Assembly: GCA_016125385.1 (NCBI GenBank)
Contig: WGLV01000025.1
Span: 1-64,000, forward strand
DNA: 64,000 nucleotides
Direction of reading: 5' to 3'
Source of the DNA: a bacterium
Lineage (GTDB): Bacteria; Hinthialibacterota; Hinthialibacteria; Hinthialibacterales; Hinthialibacteraceae
The notes below the pieces were generated by a model that saw only the letters and a list, made by a program, of their open reading frames with translations, searched no databases and had not been told where the DNA came from. Below are positions 18,319 to 26,153 of this stretch, in pieces. The position numbers and the translations under genes are program-made. How positions within the stretch are numbered: the stretch's first letter is position 1; each line of letters starts with the position of its first letter.

Positions 18319-20403
18319 ATGAGACGTCTGTTTCCCCTCGTAACGCTTTTTACCGCTTTCATCGGTTTCGCGGCGCCCCACGCGGACGCATTTGAGTGGC
18401 GCGCCGGCGGCGCTGAAGCGAATGGGTTTTCCAGCGAAGGGCTGGAAGCGCTGAGGCTTGAACTGGAACGCAATCAGACCGACGGCGTCGTCGTTGTGCG
18501 CAACGACCGCGTCGTGCTCGAATGGTACTCGAAAAACTCCGGACCTGATAAACCGCATTACACCGCGTCGCTTGCCAAAGCGCTGGTGGGCGGCCTGTCG
18601 CTGATGGTCGCCATGCAGGATGGCCTGGTCTCGCCTGACGACCCCGCTTCACGCTACATCCCCGAATGGCGCGGCGACGACTTGCGCGCTCAAATCACTC
18701 TGCGCCAGCTCGCGACTCACTCATCCGGCGTGGAAGACGCGCATTCACCCTACCTGGGGCATTTTGAAATGGGCGGGTGGAAAACCCGCTTCTGGAACCG
18801 CGATCCCGATCCGTTTTCCATCGCGCGCGACTGGGCGCCCCTGCGCTTCAAACCGGGGACGGCCTTCGAATACAGCAACACCGGTATGGCGATGTTGTCG
18901 TACGCCATCACGGCGGCGCTGAAGGATGCGCCGCAACACGACGTGCGTACCCTGTTGCGCGATCGCATCATGCGCCCCATCGGCGTGAAAGACGACGAAT
19001 GGTCGATCGGGTATGGCAAGACGTATGAGGTAAACGGTTTGCCTCTGGTGGCGAACTGGGGAGGGGGCAATTACACCGCCCGCGCCGCCGCCCGGGTGGG
19101 CCGGCTGATTCTGCATCATGGCGACTGGGACGGGGAGCGCATTCTGTCGCCGGAGACGATTACCTCCGCCCTGGCCGATGCGGGGACGCCCGCGCCGTTT
19201 CGCGGCGAACCCGAAGGCCCCGCCCCGCGCGCCGGGTTGGCGTGGTGGGTCAACACAGACGGAGTCTTGTCTCGCCTGCCGATGGACGCCGTCATGGGCG
19301 CCGGCGCCGGCAACCAGGTTTTGCTGATCGCGCCCAGCCTTAATCTGGTCGCGGTCCGGTTCGGCGGCCTGATCGATCCGGACAGTTTCTGGGGCGGCAT
19401 GGAAGAACACTTTTTTAATCCGTTGATCGCCGCCATGACCGACGTGGCTCAACCGCCCCGCCCGCCCAGCCCGGCGATCGAACGCGCCGTCTGGGCGCCC
19501 GCTCGCGAAATTGTGCGCATGGCGACGGGGAGCGACAACTGGCCGCTGACCTGGGGCGATGACGATCGTCTTTATACCGCGTATGGCGACGGCAACGGGT
19601 TCAAACCCTTCACCGGCAAAAAACTCAGCATGGGCTTCGCCCGCGTTTCCGGATCGCCGCCCGGCCTGACTGGGGAAAACATCCGCAGCGAATCGGGTGA
19701 GACCATTGGAGACGGGCCGCGAGCCAGAAAAGCCAGCGGGATCATCATGGTCGACGGCGTGCTTTATCTCTGGGCGCGCAACGCGGCGAACGCGCAACTC
19801 GCCTGGTCGGAAGACCACGGCGAAACCTGGCGATGGAGCGACTGGAAGTTTGAAACCGGTTTCGGCGCCCCCACGTTTATCAACTTCGGCAGAAACAACG
19901 AAAATGCGCGCGACGAATTCGTTTATCTCGTTTCTCATGACAACGACAGTGCCTATGAACCCGCCGACCGCATGGTCATGGCGCGCGTCCCCGCCGATCG
20001 CATACTCGAGCGGAGCGCGTATGAGTTTTTTGAATCGCTCGGCGAAAATAACTCGCCGCGGTGGACGAAAGAGATCAATAAACGCGGCGCCGTCTTCGTT
20101 CATACAGGAAAGTGTTACCGATCGGGCATCTCGTGGAACCCGGGATTGCGGCGCTATCTGTGGCTGCAAACGCTGCCCAAAGGCGACGCCCGGTTTGAAG
20201 GCGGCTTCGGGCTTTATGACGCGCCGGAGCCGTGGGGCCCGTGGACGACGGTTTACCTGACCCAACGCTGGGACGTAGGGCCGGGTGAAAGCAGTTCTCT
20301 GCCGGTGAAGTGGATGAGCCCTGACGGACGAAGCGCTTTTATGGTGTTTTCAGGAAGCGATGCTTTTTCGGTGCGCCAGGTCGATTTTATTCTTCGTGAA
20401 TAA
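18319..20403 (+). CDS. Secreted serine hydrolase (beta-lactamase family) fused to sialidase-like domain
   Basis: The 694-aa exported protein has two parts. Residues ~25-390 are a class C beta-lactamase/esterase domain with nucleophile S84 in SLAK (SxxK, K87) and Y185-S-N187 (YxN); GAGAGNQ near 325 stands about where the usual KTG-type motif falls. Residues ~400-694 are beta-rich (WAPAREIVRMATGSDNWPLTW, WSEDHGETWRW, RDEFVYLVSHDND, SGSDAFSVRQVDFILRE) and resemble DUF4185 or sialidase-type propellers. An exported carbohydrate or ester hydrolase with a glycan-binding propeller is plausible. It sits 12 nt before a second propeller gene. Confidence 0.82.
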   Translation: MRRLFPLVTLFTAFIGFAAPHADAFEWRAGGAEANGFSSEGLEALRLELERNQTDGVVVVRNDRVVLEWYSKNSGPDKPHYTASLAKALVGGLSLMVAMQDGLVSPDDPASRYIPEWRGDDLRAQITLRQLATHSSGVEDAHSPYLGHFEMGGWKTRFWNRDPDPFSIARDWAPLRFKPGTAFEYSNTGMAMLSYAITAALKDAPQHDVRTLLRDRIMRPIGVKDDEWSIGYGKTYEVNGLPLVANWGGGNYTARAAARVGRLILHHGDWDGERILSPETITSALADAGTPAPFRGEPEGPAPRAGLAWWVNTDGVLSRLPMDAVMGAGAGNQVLLIAPSLNLVAVRFGGLIDPDSFWGGMEEHFFNPLIAAMTDVAQPPRPPSPAIERAVWAPAREIVRMATGSDNWPLTWGDDDRLYTAYGDGNGFKPFTGKKLSMGFARVSGSPPGLTGENIRSESGETIGDGPRARKASGIIMVDGVLYLWARNAANAQLAWSEDHGETWRWSDWKFETGFGAPTFINFGRNNENARDEFVYLVSHDNDSAYEPADRMVMARVPADRILERSAYEFFESLGENNSPRWTKEINKRGAVFVHTGKCYRSGISWNPGLRRYLWLQTLPKGDARFEGGFGLYDAPEPWGPWTTVYLTQRWDVGPGESSSLPVKWMSPDGRSAFMVFSGSDAFSVRQVDFILRE

Positions 20404-20415
20404 GGGAGTGGTGGA

Positions 20416-21321
20416 ATGATGACCGCGCGAATGTGGCTGACTGGATTCGGATTGTTTTTCGCCGCCGTAATCGTGAATGCTCAGACGGGACCATGGGAAG
20501 GGTACATTCTTTTCCACCGATCCACGGACGGCGTATCGTTTAAAAGCGAACAGGTGTTGACCTCCCGCGCTGGAGTCTCAACCGTGGCGCGCATGCCGGA
20601 CGGCCGGCTGATCGCCGGGTTTCAATGGTTTCCGATTGACGATGAAAAACATTACGACCGGATCGCGGTCGCGTTCTCCCGCGATGAGGGATTGACCTGG
20701 AGCCTGCCCCAGCCGGTCACGTTTATCAATCTTCCTTCCAACATCACGCGTCAGTTCGATCCGACGCTGCTGGCGTTGCCGGATGGCCGCATGCGGTTGT
20801 ATTTCACCGGCAACCCCGATTCGTCGCGGACGCTCAATTCTTCGATCGGCATTTACTCGGCGTTCACCACGGATGGAGTGCATTTCACCTATGAACCGGG
20901 CGAGCGCTTCGGCGTCGATGACGCGCCGGTGATCGATTGCGCGGCGGCGATTCTGAACGGAAAATTTCACCTGTTTTCGCCGGTTCAGGAAACGGATGGC
21001 AAGGCGTATCACGCGGTGTCGGACGACGGCCTGAATTTTACCCGGCAAGACGATCTCGACGCGGGCGCCGGCGTCAACTGGCTGGGGTGCGTGGTCGCGG
21101 TGGATGGGGGCTTGCGCTTCTTTGGAACCGCCGCGCCTCAGTCGTCGTTTAACGGCGTCTGGTCATCGTTCTCCAGCGACGGTTTCACCTGGACCGCGCC
21201 GCAAAGCCTGGGCGCCACGGGCGCCGACCCCGGCGTGGTTTATCTCAACGGCGGCGGTATGCTGATTACCTTTACCGGCAAACCGCAATCGTCCTTCAGA
21301 GCCTTTGAGCGCTATCGTTAA
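20416..21321 (+). CDS. Secreted sialidase/GH43-like beta-propeller protein
   Basis: The 301-aa exported protein (signal MWLTGFGLFFAAVIVNAQ) is made of repeated propeller blades with BNR/Asp-box-like turns (FSRDEGLTWSLP, AFTTDGVHFTYE, AVSDDGLNFTRQ, SFSSDGFTWTAP). The even spacing suggests a five-bladed fold of the GH43/sialidase type. A full catalytic triad cannot be assigned from sequence alone, so binding or hydrolysis is open. GGGAG lies before the ATG. It is in an apparent operon with the serine-hydrolase fusion and ends at a very strong bidirectional terminator. Confidence 0.8.
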   Translation: MMTARMWLTGFGLFFAAVIVNAQTGPWEGYILFHRSTDGVSFKSEQVLTSRAGVSTVARMPDGRLIAGFQWFPIDDEKHYDRIAVAFSRDEGLTWSLPQPVTFINLPSNITRQFDPTLLALPDGRMRLYFTGNPDSSRTLNSSIGIYSAFTTDGVHFTYEPGERFGVDDAPVIDCAAAILNGKFHLFSPVQETDGKAYHAVSDDGLNFTRQDDLDAGAGVNWLGCVVAVDGGLRFFGTAAPQSSFNGVWSSFSSDGFTWTAPQSLGATGADPGVVYLNGGGMLITFTGKPQSSFRAFERYR

Positions 21322-21338
21322 GACGTATTCACCGCATG

Positions 21339-21369
21339 AAAAAGGCGAGCCGCATCGGCTCGCCTTTTT
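21339..21369. terminator. Strong bidirectional terminator
   Basis: A perfect 14-bp stem (21339-21352 with 21356-21369) has a 3-nt CAT loop, with A5 on the left and T5 on the right. It serves the convergent propeller gene (plus) and GH127 gene (minus). Confidence 0.92.
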
Positions 21370-21416
21370 GATTCACACTGTTCAATACTCAGCCGCTGTT
21401 GGCGTCTGTGCTTTGC

Positions 21417-23780
21417 TTACCAGACGCGCCATTCAAGGATGCCGGCGCTGGCGTCTTCCTGCAATTGAACCTCGATCCGCAGCCCGTCCGTTTTGACGGG
21501 GGTGAATTGAAGCTGGTTGTATCGATCGATCTCCACGCCGTACTCGCCCCGGGCTTCAACCGGAAGCCACTGGCCGTTCTGGTGGTACGACAGCCTCCAT
21601 GACGCCGGCGCCTTGCAGCCGCCCTTATCGCTGTCGTCGTACCAGTACACCTCGACGGCGGAAACGGTTTCCGCTTCAGGGAACTGATACGCGGCCCATT
21701 CCTCCGTGCCTTTGTGCTTCCACCAGGTGAACCGCGGTTGTCCCTTTGCGTGCGAAGACGAGGGCTCGACCTGATCGTTCAGCGCATAGAGCGTGTCGCC
21801 CTCGTTTCGATAGGAGCTGGAGGCGTGAGCTCGCGCCGCCAGGGTAAGCACCGGCGTGAAGTCGGGGTGTTCGGGCAGCCACAACTCCATGCCGCCGGGC
21901 GTACGGTTATCCCATGCGTAATAGGGTACGGCGGTGAACGCGACGGGATGATCGGACGTCGTAAAGCGGTAGAGGTTGTGCTTCCATCCATCCATAGTGC
22001 GGTACTGGCCGTATCCGCGCAGAACGGTAACGCCGTCCAGCAGGTTCGGTTCGCGCTCGGCGACGACCGGCGCATCGGGCGGCAGCGCGATGTGATGGAC
22101 GCTGACCGGATTATCCATTTCTTCCAGACAATACATCAGCGGTCCGCGTTGCAGGGCGACGCGTCCCCGGTCGGCTTCGATCATCGGGTTGCCGTGTACG
22201 CGTTCGATCGGCATGGGCAGCGAGAGCGTTACCGCGTCTCCGTTTTTCCATGTGCGGTGAATCCGGGCGTAGCCGTGTTCCAGCGACGCTTCGGCCGGTT
22301 CGCCGTTGACGCTCAGCGTATAGCCCCGGCTCCAGCCGGGGATGCGCAGACAGACGTCGAACTCGGAGGGTTCGCCGAGGCCGAACGTCAGCGTTGAGTC
22401 GCCATTCCAGGGGAGAGCGGTTTCCAATTGGACGTGAACGTCTGCAATCGTCGTCCGCGAGCCGATGTATTGATTGACGTACAGGCCGTCGTCGTCCGTC
22501 GCGTAGATGAAGCCCCCGATCTGGGGAATGAAGCGTACGATATTGGTGGGGCAGCAGGCGCAGGAATACCAGTATTGCCGGTGGAAGGGGCTGTCGCCCT
22601 GTTTTCCGCCGCTGGGGTCGTAGCCCTGGGGGCCTCGGCTGGCGAGCGGGTTGCGGTAGTTGAACTTGTCGCCGTCGAGCGAGACGCCCGCCAGCAGGCC
22701 GTTGTACAACACGCGTTCGAAAACGTCGGCGTAACGCGCGTCGCCATGGACGGTGGTCAACCGGTGGTTGAACAGCGCCAGCGCGATCGAGGCGCAGGTT
22801 TCGGCGTAAGAGTCTTGATTGGGCAGGTCGTATTCCGTGGCGAAGCCTTCGCCGTGATTGGCGACGCCGATGCCGCCGGTGACGTACATTTTGTTTTCGA
22901 CGAGGTCGGTCCAGATGTCGTCCATGGCGGTGAAATAACCGGGGTCGCCGTTGATGGCGGCCACGTCGGCGACGCCGCTGTAGAGATACATGGCGCGCAC
23001 CGCATGCCCGAAGACGCGATGCTGATCGCGCACCGGCAGGTGGTCTTGCGACGATTCGCCGTACAGTTCGCGCCCGTTATCGTGGCCGCGCTGATCGATG
23101 AAGTATTCAGCCAGTTTGAGGTATCGCTCTTCGCCGGTGACGCGGTACAGCTTGACCAGCGCGAGTTCGAGCTCTTCATGGCCAGGAACGCCGTGGCGCT
23201 TACCGGGGCCGAACAGCGAGCCGATCAGGTCCGCGTAGCGGATCGCGACGTCGAGCAACGAGCGTTCGCCCGTCGCTTCAAAGTAGGCGACGCCCGCTTC
23301 AATCAGGTGGCCCGCGCAATACAGCTCATGTTTGTCTTTGAGGTTGCTCCAGCGGTTGCCGGGCTCGGCCACGGTGTAAAACGTGTTGAGGTAGCCGTCC
23401 GCCTGCTGGGCGGCGGCGATGCGTTCAATCAGTTTGTCGACGCGCTCCCGCAGCGCGGGATCGGGCCGGACCGCGAGCGCGTACGCCGCGCCCTCGATCG
23501 CCTTGTACACGTCGGAATCGTTGAAATAGATGCCTTCGAACTCGCCCTGCATCCGGCCGGAGGCCTTGTCGAAATTGGTCAGCCGTCCGGTCTCCTCGCA
23601 CCAGTCCAACACGGCTGGCACGGTCGATTCATGATTCACTTTCAGCCGGGGCGACCAGAAGGCGTCGTCGATGACCACGTCCTTGAACGAAACCGGCTCC
23701 TGTTTGGCGTAGGGCGCGGGTTCAGCCCGCGCCGTCTGGCTCAGCGCGGCGAAAATCAGAACTGTCAGAATCGATCGCAT
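21417..23780 (-). CDS. Exported GH127 beta-L-arabinofuranosidase-type enzyme
   Basis: The 787-aa exported enzyme (signal MRSILTVLIFAALSQTARA) is a GH127/DUF1680 member with an alpha/alpha-toroid catalytic domain. The zinc-cysteine site known for this family is intact: E327-T-C329 (YAETCAS) and C407-A-C409-C410 (SCACCPTN), matching the Glu/Cys set in which a cysteine acts as nucleophile. The C-terminal ~130 residues (WWKHKGTEEWAAYQFPEAETVSAVEVYWYDD...) look like a discoidin/CBM-type module. It likely releases beta-L-arabinofuranose or a related sugar from plant-type glycans. GGGGAGGA precedes the ATG. It lies 71 nt downstream of another putative glycosidase on the same strand. Confidence 0.92.
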   Translation of the reverse strand: MRSILTVLIFAALSQTARAEPAPYAKQEPVSFKDVVIDDAFWSPRLKVNHESTVPAVLDWCEETGRLTNFDKASGRMQGEFEGIYFNDSDVYKAIEGAAYALAVRPDPALRERVDKLIERIAAAQQADGYLNTFYTVAEPGNRWSNLKDKHELYCAGHLIEAGVAYFEATGERSLLDVAIRYADLIGSLFGPGKRHGVPGHEELELALVKLYRVTGEERYLKLAEYFIDQRGHDNGRELYGESSQDHLPVRDQHRVFGHAVRAMYLYSGVADVAAINGDPGYFTAMDDIWTDLVENKMYVTGGIGVANHGEGFATEYDLPNQDSYAETCASIALALFNHRLTTVHGDARYADVFERVLYNGLLAGVSLDGDKFNYRNPLASRGPQGYDPSGGKQGDSPFHRQYWYSCACCPTNIVRFIPQIGGFIYATDDDGLYVNQYIGSRTTIADVHVQLETALPWNGDSTLTFGLGEPSEFDVCLRIPGWSRGYTLSVNGEPAEASLEHGYARIHRTWKNGDAVTLSLPMPIERVHGNPMIEADRGRVALQRGPLMYCLEEMDNPVSVHHIALPPDAPVVAEREPNLLDGVTVLRGYGQYRTMDGWKHNLYRFTTSDHPVAFTAVPYYAWDNRTPGGMELWLPEHPDFTPVLTLAARAHASSSYRNEGDTLYALNDQVEPSSSHAKGQPRFTWWKHKGTEEWAAYQFPEAETVSAVEVYWYDDSDKGGCKAPASWRLSYHQNGQWLPVEARGEYGVEIDRYNQLQFTPVKTDGLRIEVQLQEDASAGILEWRVW

Positions 23781-23851
23781 GAGATCATCCTCCCCTTGAT
23801 GACGCGCGCGGAGTCCGCTGATTCAGACGCCGGGCGCGTTCATGTAAAAAA

Positions 23852-25990
23852 TCAGAATTGAAGCTCCAGCATGACGCCGTCCGGATGATTGGGATAGCGC
23901 AGCAGCAGCGTGTTGGAATGCGCGTCCCACTCCTGCTCAAATTCAATGGCGCCGCCTTCGGGCGAGTGCATCGCCACGCCGGAGGGTTCCATTTTGAGAA
24001 GAAGCCGCGCCACGCCCTGGCTTTTGAGCGGGCCTTTCAACGTCGCCGTATAGGCATGCGCGCCGGTTTCTTCCTCCTCGACGCGCGAGGCGGCCGCGAG
24101 TACGCACGGCGCCGGTTTTTCATTGCGGCGCAGGTTATAGACGAAGGCGCGTTCGCCGGGGTGAACGATCTTCGATTTCAACACCGGAAGCTCCGGGTCG
24201 TACAGATCGATCACCGGTCCGTCGATGACGTTGGGCGTTTCGCCCGCGCTTTCATCCAGCGCGGCGGCGACGTCGTAGGGGCCGCGTTCCAGTAATAGCC
24301 AGTTCTTTTCTTCCAGTTCGCCGTCCAGCGCCTGCCTTACGAGGTTCACCAGCGCTTCGCCGCCGTCGGGCGCCGCGCACAGCTCTTTCGGGTCGAGCCG
24401 CAGAATGGTCAGCGAGCCGCCGCCCACGGAGTAAGTCTTGACCGGCTCTCCGCCGTCTTTGACGCCCGCCAGTTCAAACAGGTGCTGGCTGGGCGCGCTG
24501 TACGAATAATCGCCCTGGCTCCACCATTCGTGAATGCCCTGGTACGGGTCGGCGTCGCGTCCCGCGTAGATCAAAGCGCCGCCCTGTTTTACCCAATTGA
24601 CCAGCGCCTGATGATACTCGGGCTTCAGCGGTTTCATGTTGGCGTAACTCATCACCAGCACGCGCAGGTTCTTCAGCGTGTTTTCATACGGCAGGTTTTC
24701 CATCTGCGCCAGTTGTACGGGAACGCCGCGTTTAAGCAGCGGCAGCGCCATGCCGTAAAAATTCGACAGGCGCGGGTCTTCATACCCTTCAAAGGTGGGG
24801 AACCGCTGAAACATCATCGTATCCGAGAGCAACACGCCCACGCCCCGCGTTCCCGAAACGCGCGAATCGCTCGCCGGAACGTCGTTGAGCGCGTTGATCA
24901 GCGTAAGGATTTCCGTCTTGTATTTTTCAGGGATCGCCTGCGGTTCGTCGCTGCCCTCCACCTGATGCTTGCCGAAGAAGATGCGGTTTGGCCAAGGCAT
25001 CACCTCGTAATGATCGACTTCCGGGTGCATCAATTGCGCGGTGAAGGTCTGTTCGTAGTTATATTTGTAGTCGTCCCATGAATGATTGGGGTTGTCTTCG
25101 ATCGGGTCGGTCAGAAAATACACCAGTCGGCCGGTGGGCGCCGTCATGGCCAGCATCGAGCCGTATTCGAGATAGGCGTTTTCGAAGGTGCGCTCTTTTT
25201 CAACGCCTTTATAAATCAGCGGCGTGCGCGACGTACCCGTCCAGACCTGCGCGATGTAACCGTCCATCCCATCAAGCGCGGAGAGGCTCGATTCGGGGCT
25301 GACGATCTGCCACGCGGAATAATTGATGAGGGTGTGGGTCGGAACGAAGCACTTCACCCGCGTCCCCTTCGACTCGCTGTATTGCTTGGCGTGAGCGAAG
25401 AGTTCTTTCAACGCTCTGAAATACAGATGGTATTTGAGTTTCGCCGAGTGGTAAGCCGCTTCGGGCGATTCGTGTTGCGGGCGCCAGTCTTCGCCGTAAT
25501 ACGCCAGCCATTCCTGCTTGAAGCCTTCGCTGTAGCCGCCCCGGTTCCAGAACTCGGGCTCTTCCAGGTAGATCGACGAAACGCCCGCGTCGATGGCCCG
25601 CTCAAGCAGCGTCTTCATATACTCGATGTAACTCGGCGTGGGAACCATGTACGGGATGCCCCTGCCGTGCATAATAGGACGACCGTCGCGTTCGACCTGG
25701 CCCTCATCGTGATGTTCCTTCCCGTCGAACCGGCCGTTCAGGTAATCCTGATAGCCGCCCCAGGCGACGCCGGTCATGAATTGCAGCCCATAGCCGCGTT
25801 CTTTCCAGCTTTGCAGCCTCTCCATGAATGAATCGTTCATCCCGTAAATGATCGCGGCGTCGGAACGGATATCCATTTCGGCTCGCCAGGGCGAGGCGGT
25901 TTGAAACACGGTCTTGTCGCGAGTCTCCTGGCCCATCAACGGAGCGGCGAGCAGGGGAATGAGTAACGTCAGAATAAAAATACGGCGCAT
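23852..25990 (-). CDS. Exported glycoside-hydrolase-like protein with trimerisation-type domain
   Basis: The 712-aa protein has a signal peptide (MRRIFILTLLIPLLAAPLMGQ). Its N-terminal ~330 residues look like a TIM barrel with a buried acidic strand (VSSIYLEEPEFWNRGG) and another near VYFLTDPIEDN. A middle segment (LKNLRVLVMSYANMKPLKPEYHQALVNWVKQGGALIYAGRD) resembles the GATase-like trimerisation domain of GH42-type beta-galactosidases. The C-terminus is beta-rich. I cannot assign it to a numbered GH family; E in EEPEF is a candidate acid/base. It probably forms a unit with the downstream GH127 gene. AAGGAG precedes the start. Confidence 0.72.
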   Translation of the reverse strand: MRRIFILTLLIPLLAAPLMGQETRDKTVFQTASPWRAEMDIRSDAAIIYGMNDSFMERLQSWKERGYGLQFMTGVAWGGYQDYLNGRFDGKEHHDEGQVERDGRPIMHGRGIPYMVPTPSYIEYMKTLLERAIDAGVSSIYLEEPEFWNRGGYSEGFKQEWLAYYGEDWRPQHESPEAAYHSAKLKYHLYFRALKELFAHAKQYSESKGTRVKCFVPTHTLINYSAWQIVSPESSLSALDGMDGYIAQVWTGTSRTPLIYKGVEKERTFENAYLEYGSMLAMTAPTGRLVYFLTDPIEDNPNHSWDDYKYNYEQTFTAQLMHPEVDHYEVMPWPNRIFFGKHQVEGSDEPQAIPEKYKTEILTLINALNDVPASDSRVSGTRGVGVLLSDTMMFQRFPTFEGYEDPRLSNFYGMALPLLKRGVPVQLAQMENLPYENTLKNLRVLVMSYANMKPLKPEYHQALVNWVKQGGALIYAGRDADPYQGIHEWWSQGDYSYSAPSQHLFELAGVKDGGEPVKTYSVGGGSLTILRLDPKELCAAPDGGEALVNLVRQALDGELEEKNWLLLERGPYDVAAALDESAGETPNVIDGPVIDLYDPELPVLKSKIVHPGERAFVYNLRRNEKPAPCVLAAASRVEEEETGAHAYTATLKGPLKSQGVARLLLKMEPSGVAMHSPEGGAIEFEQEWDAHSNTLLLRYPNHPDGVMLELQF

Positions 25991-26153
25991 GAAATGAACT
26001 CCTTGTCGTACCAGAGTGAAGCCGTTTGCCTTGAACGGCGGGTGAGAAAAAGCGGTTTCGATGGTTGGCCGTCAATCAACGTCGTCAATATCAAAGCCAA
26101 ACCTTTCTATCATGACAAAAACCCCTGCTTTCCGGTAGGGATCGAACGAGGGG

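Noticed and set aside
18745-20265. A 506-codon open frame on the minus strand opposite the serine-hydrolase fusion
   Set aside because: Composition is Arg/Gly/Ala-rich antisense sequence; the plus-strand gene has a signal peptide and catalytic motifs.
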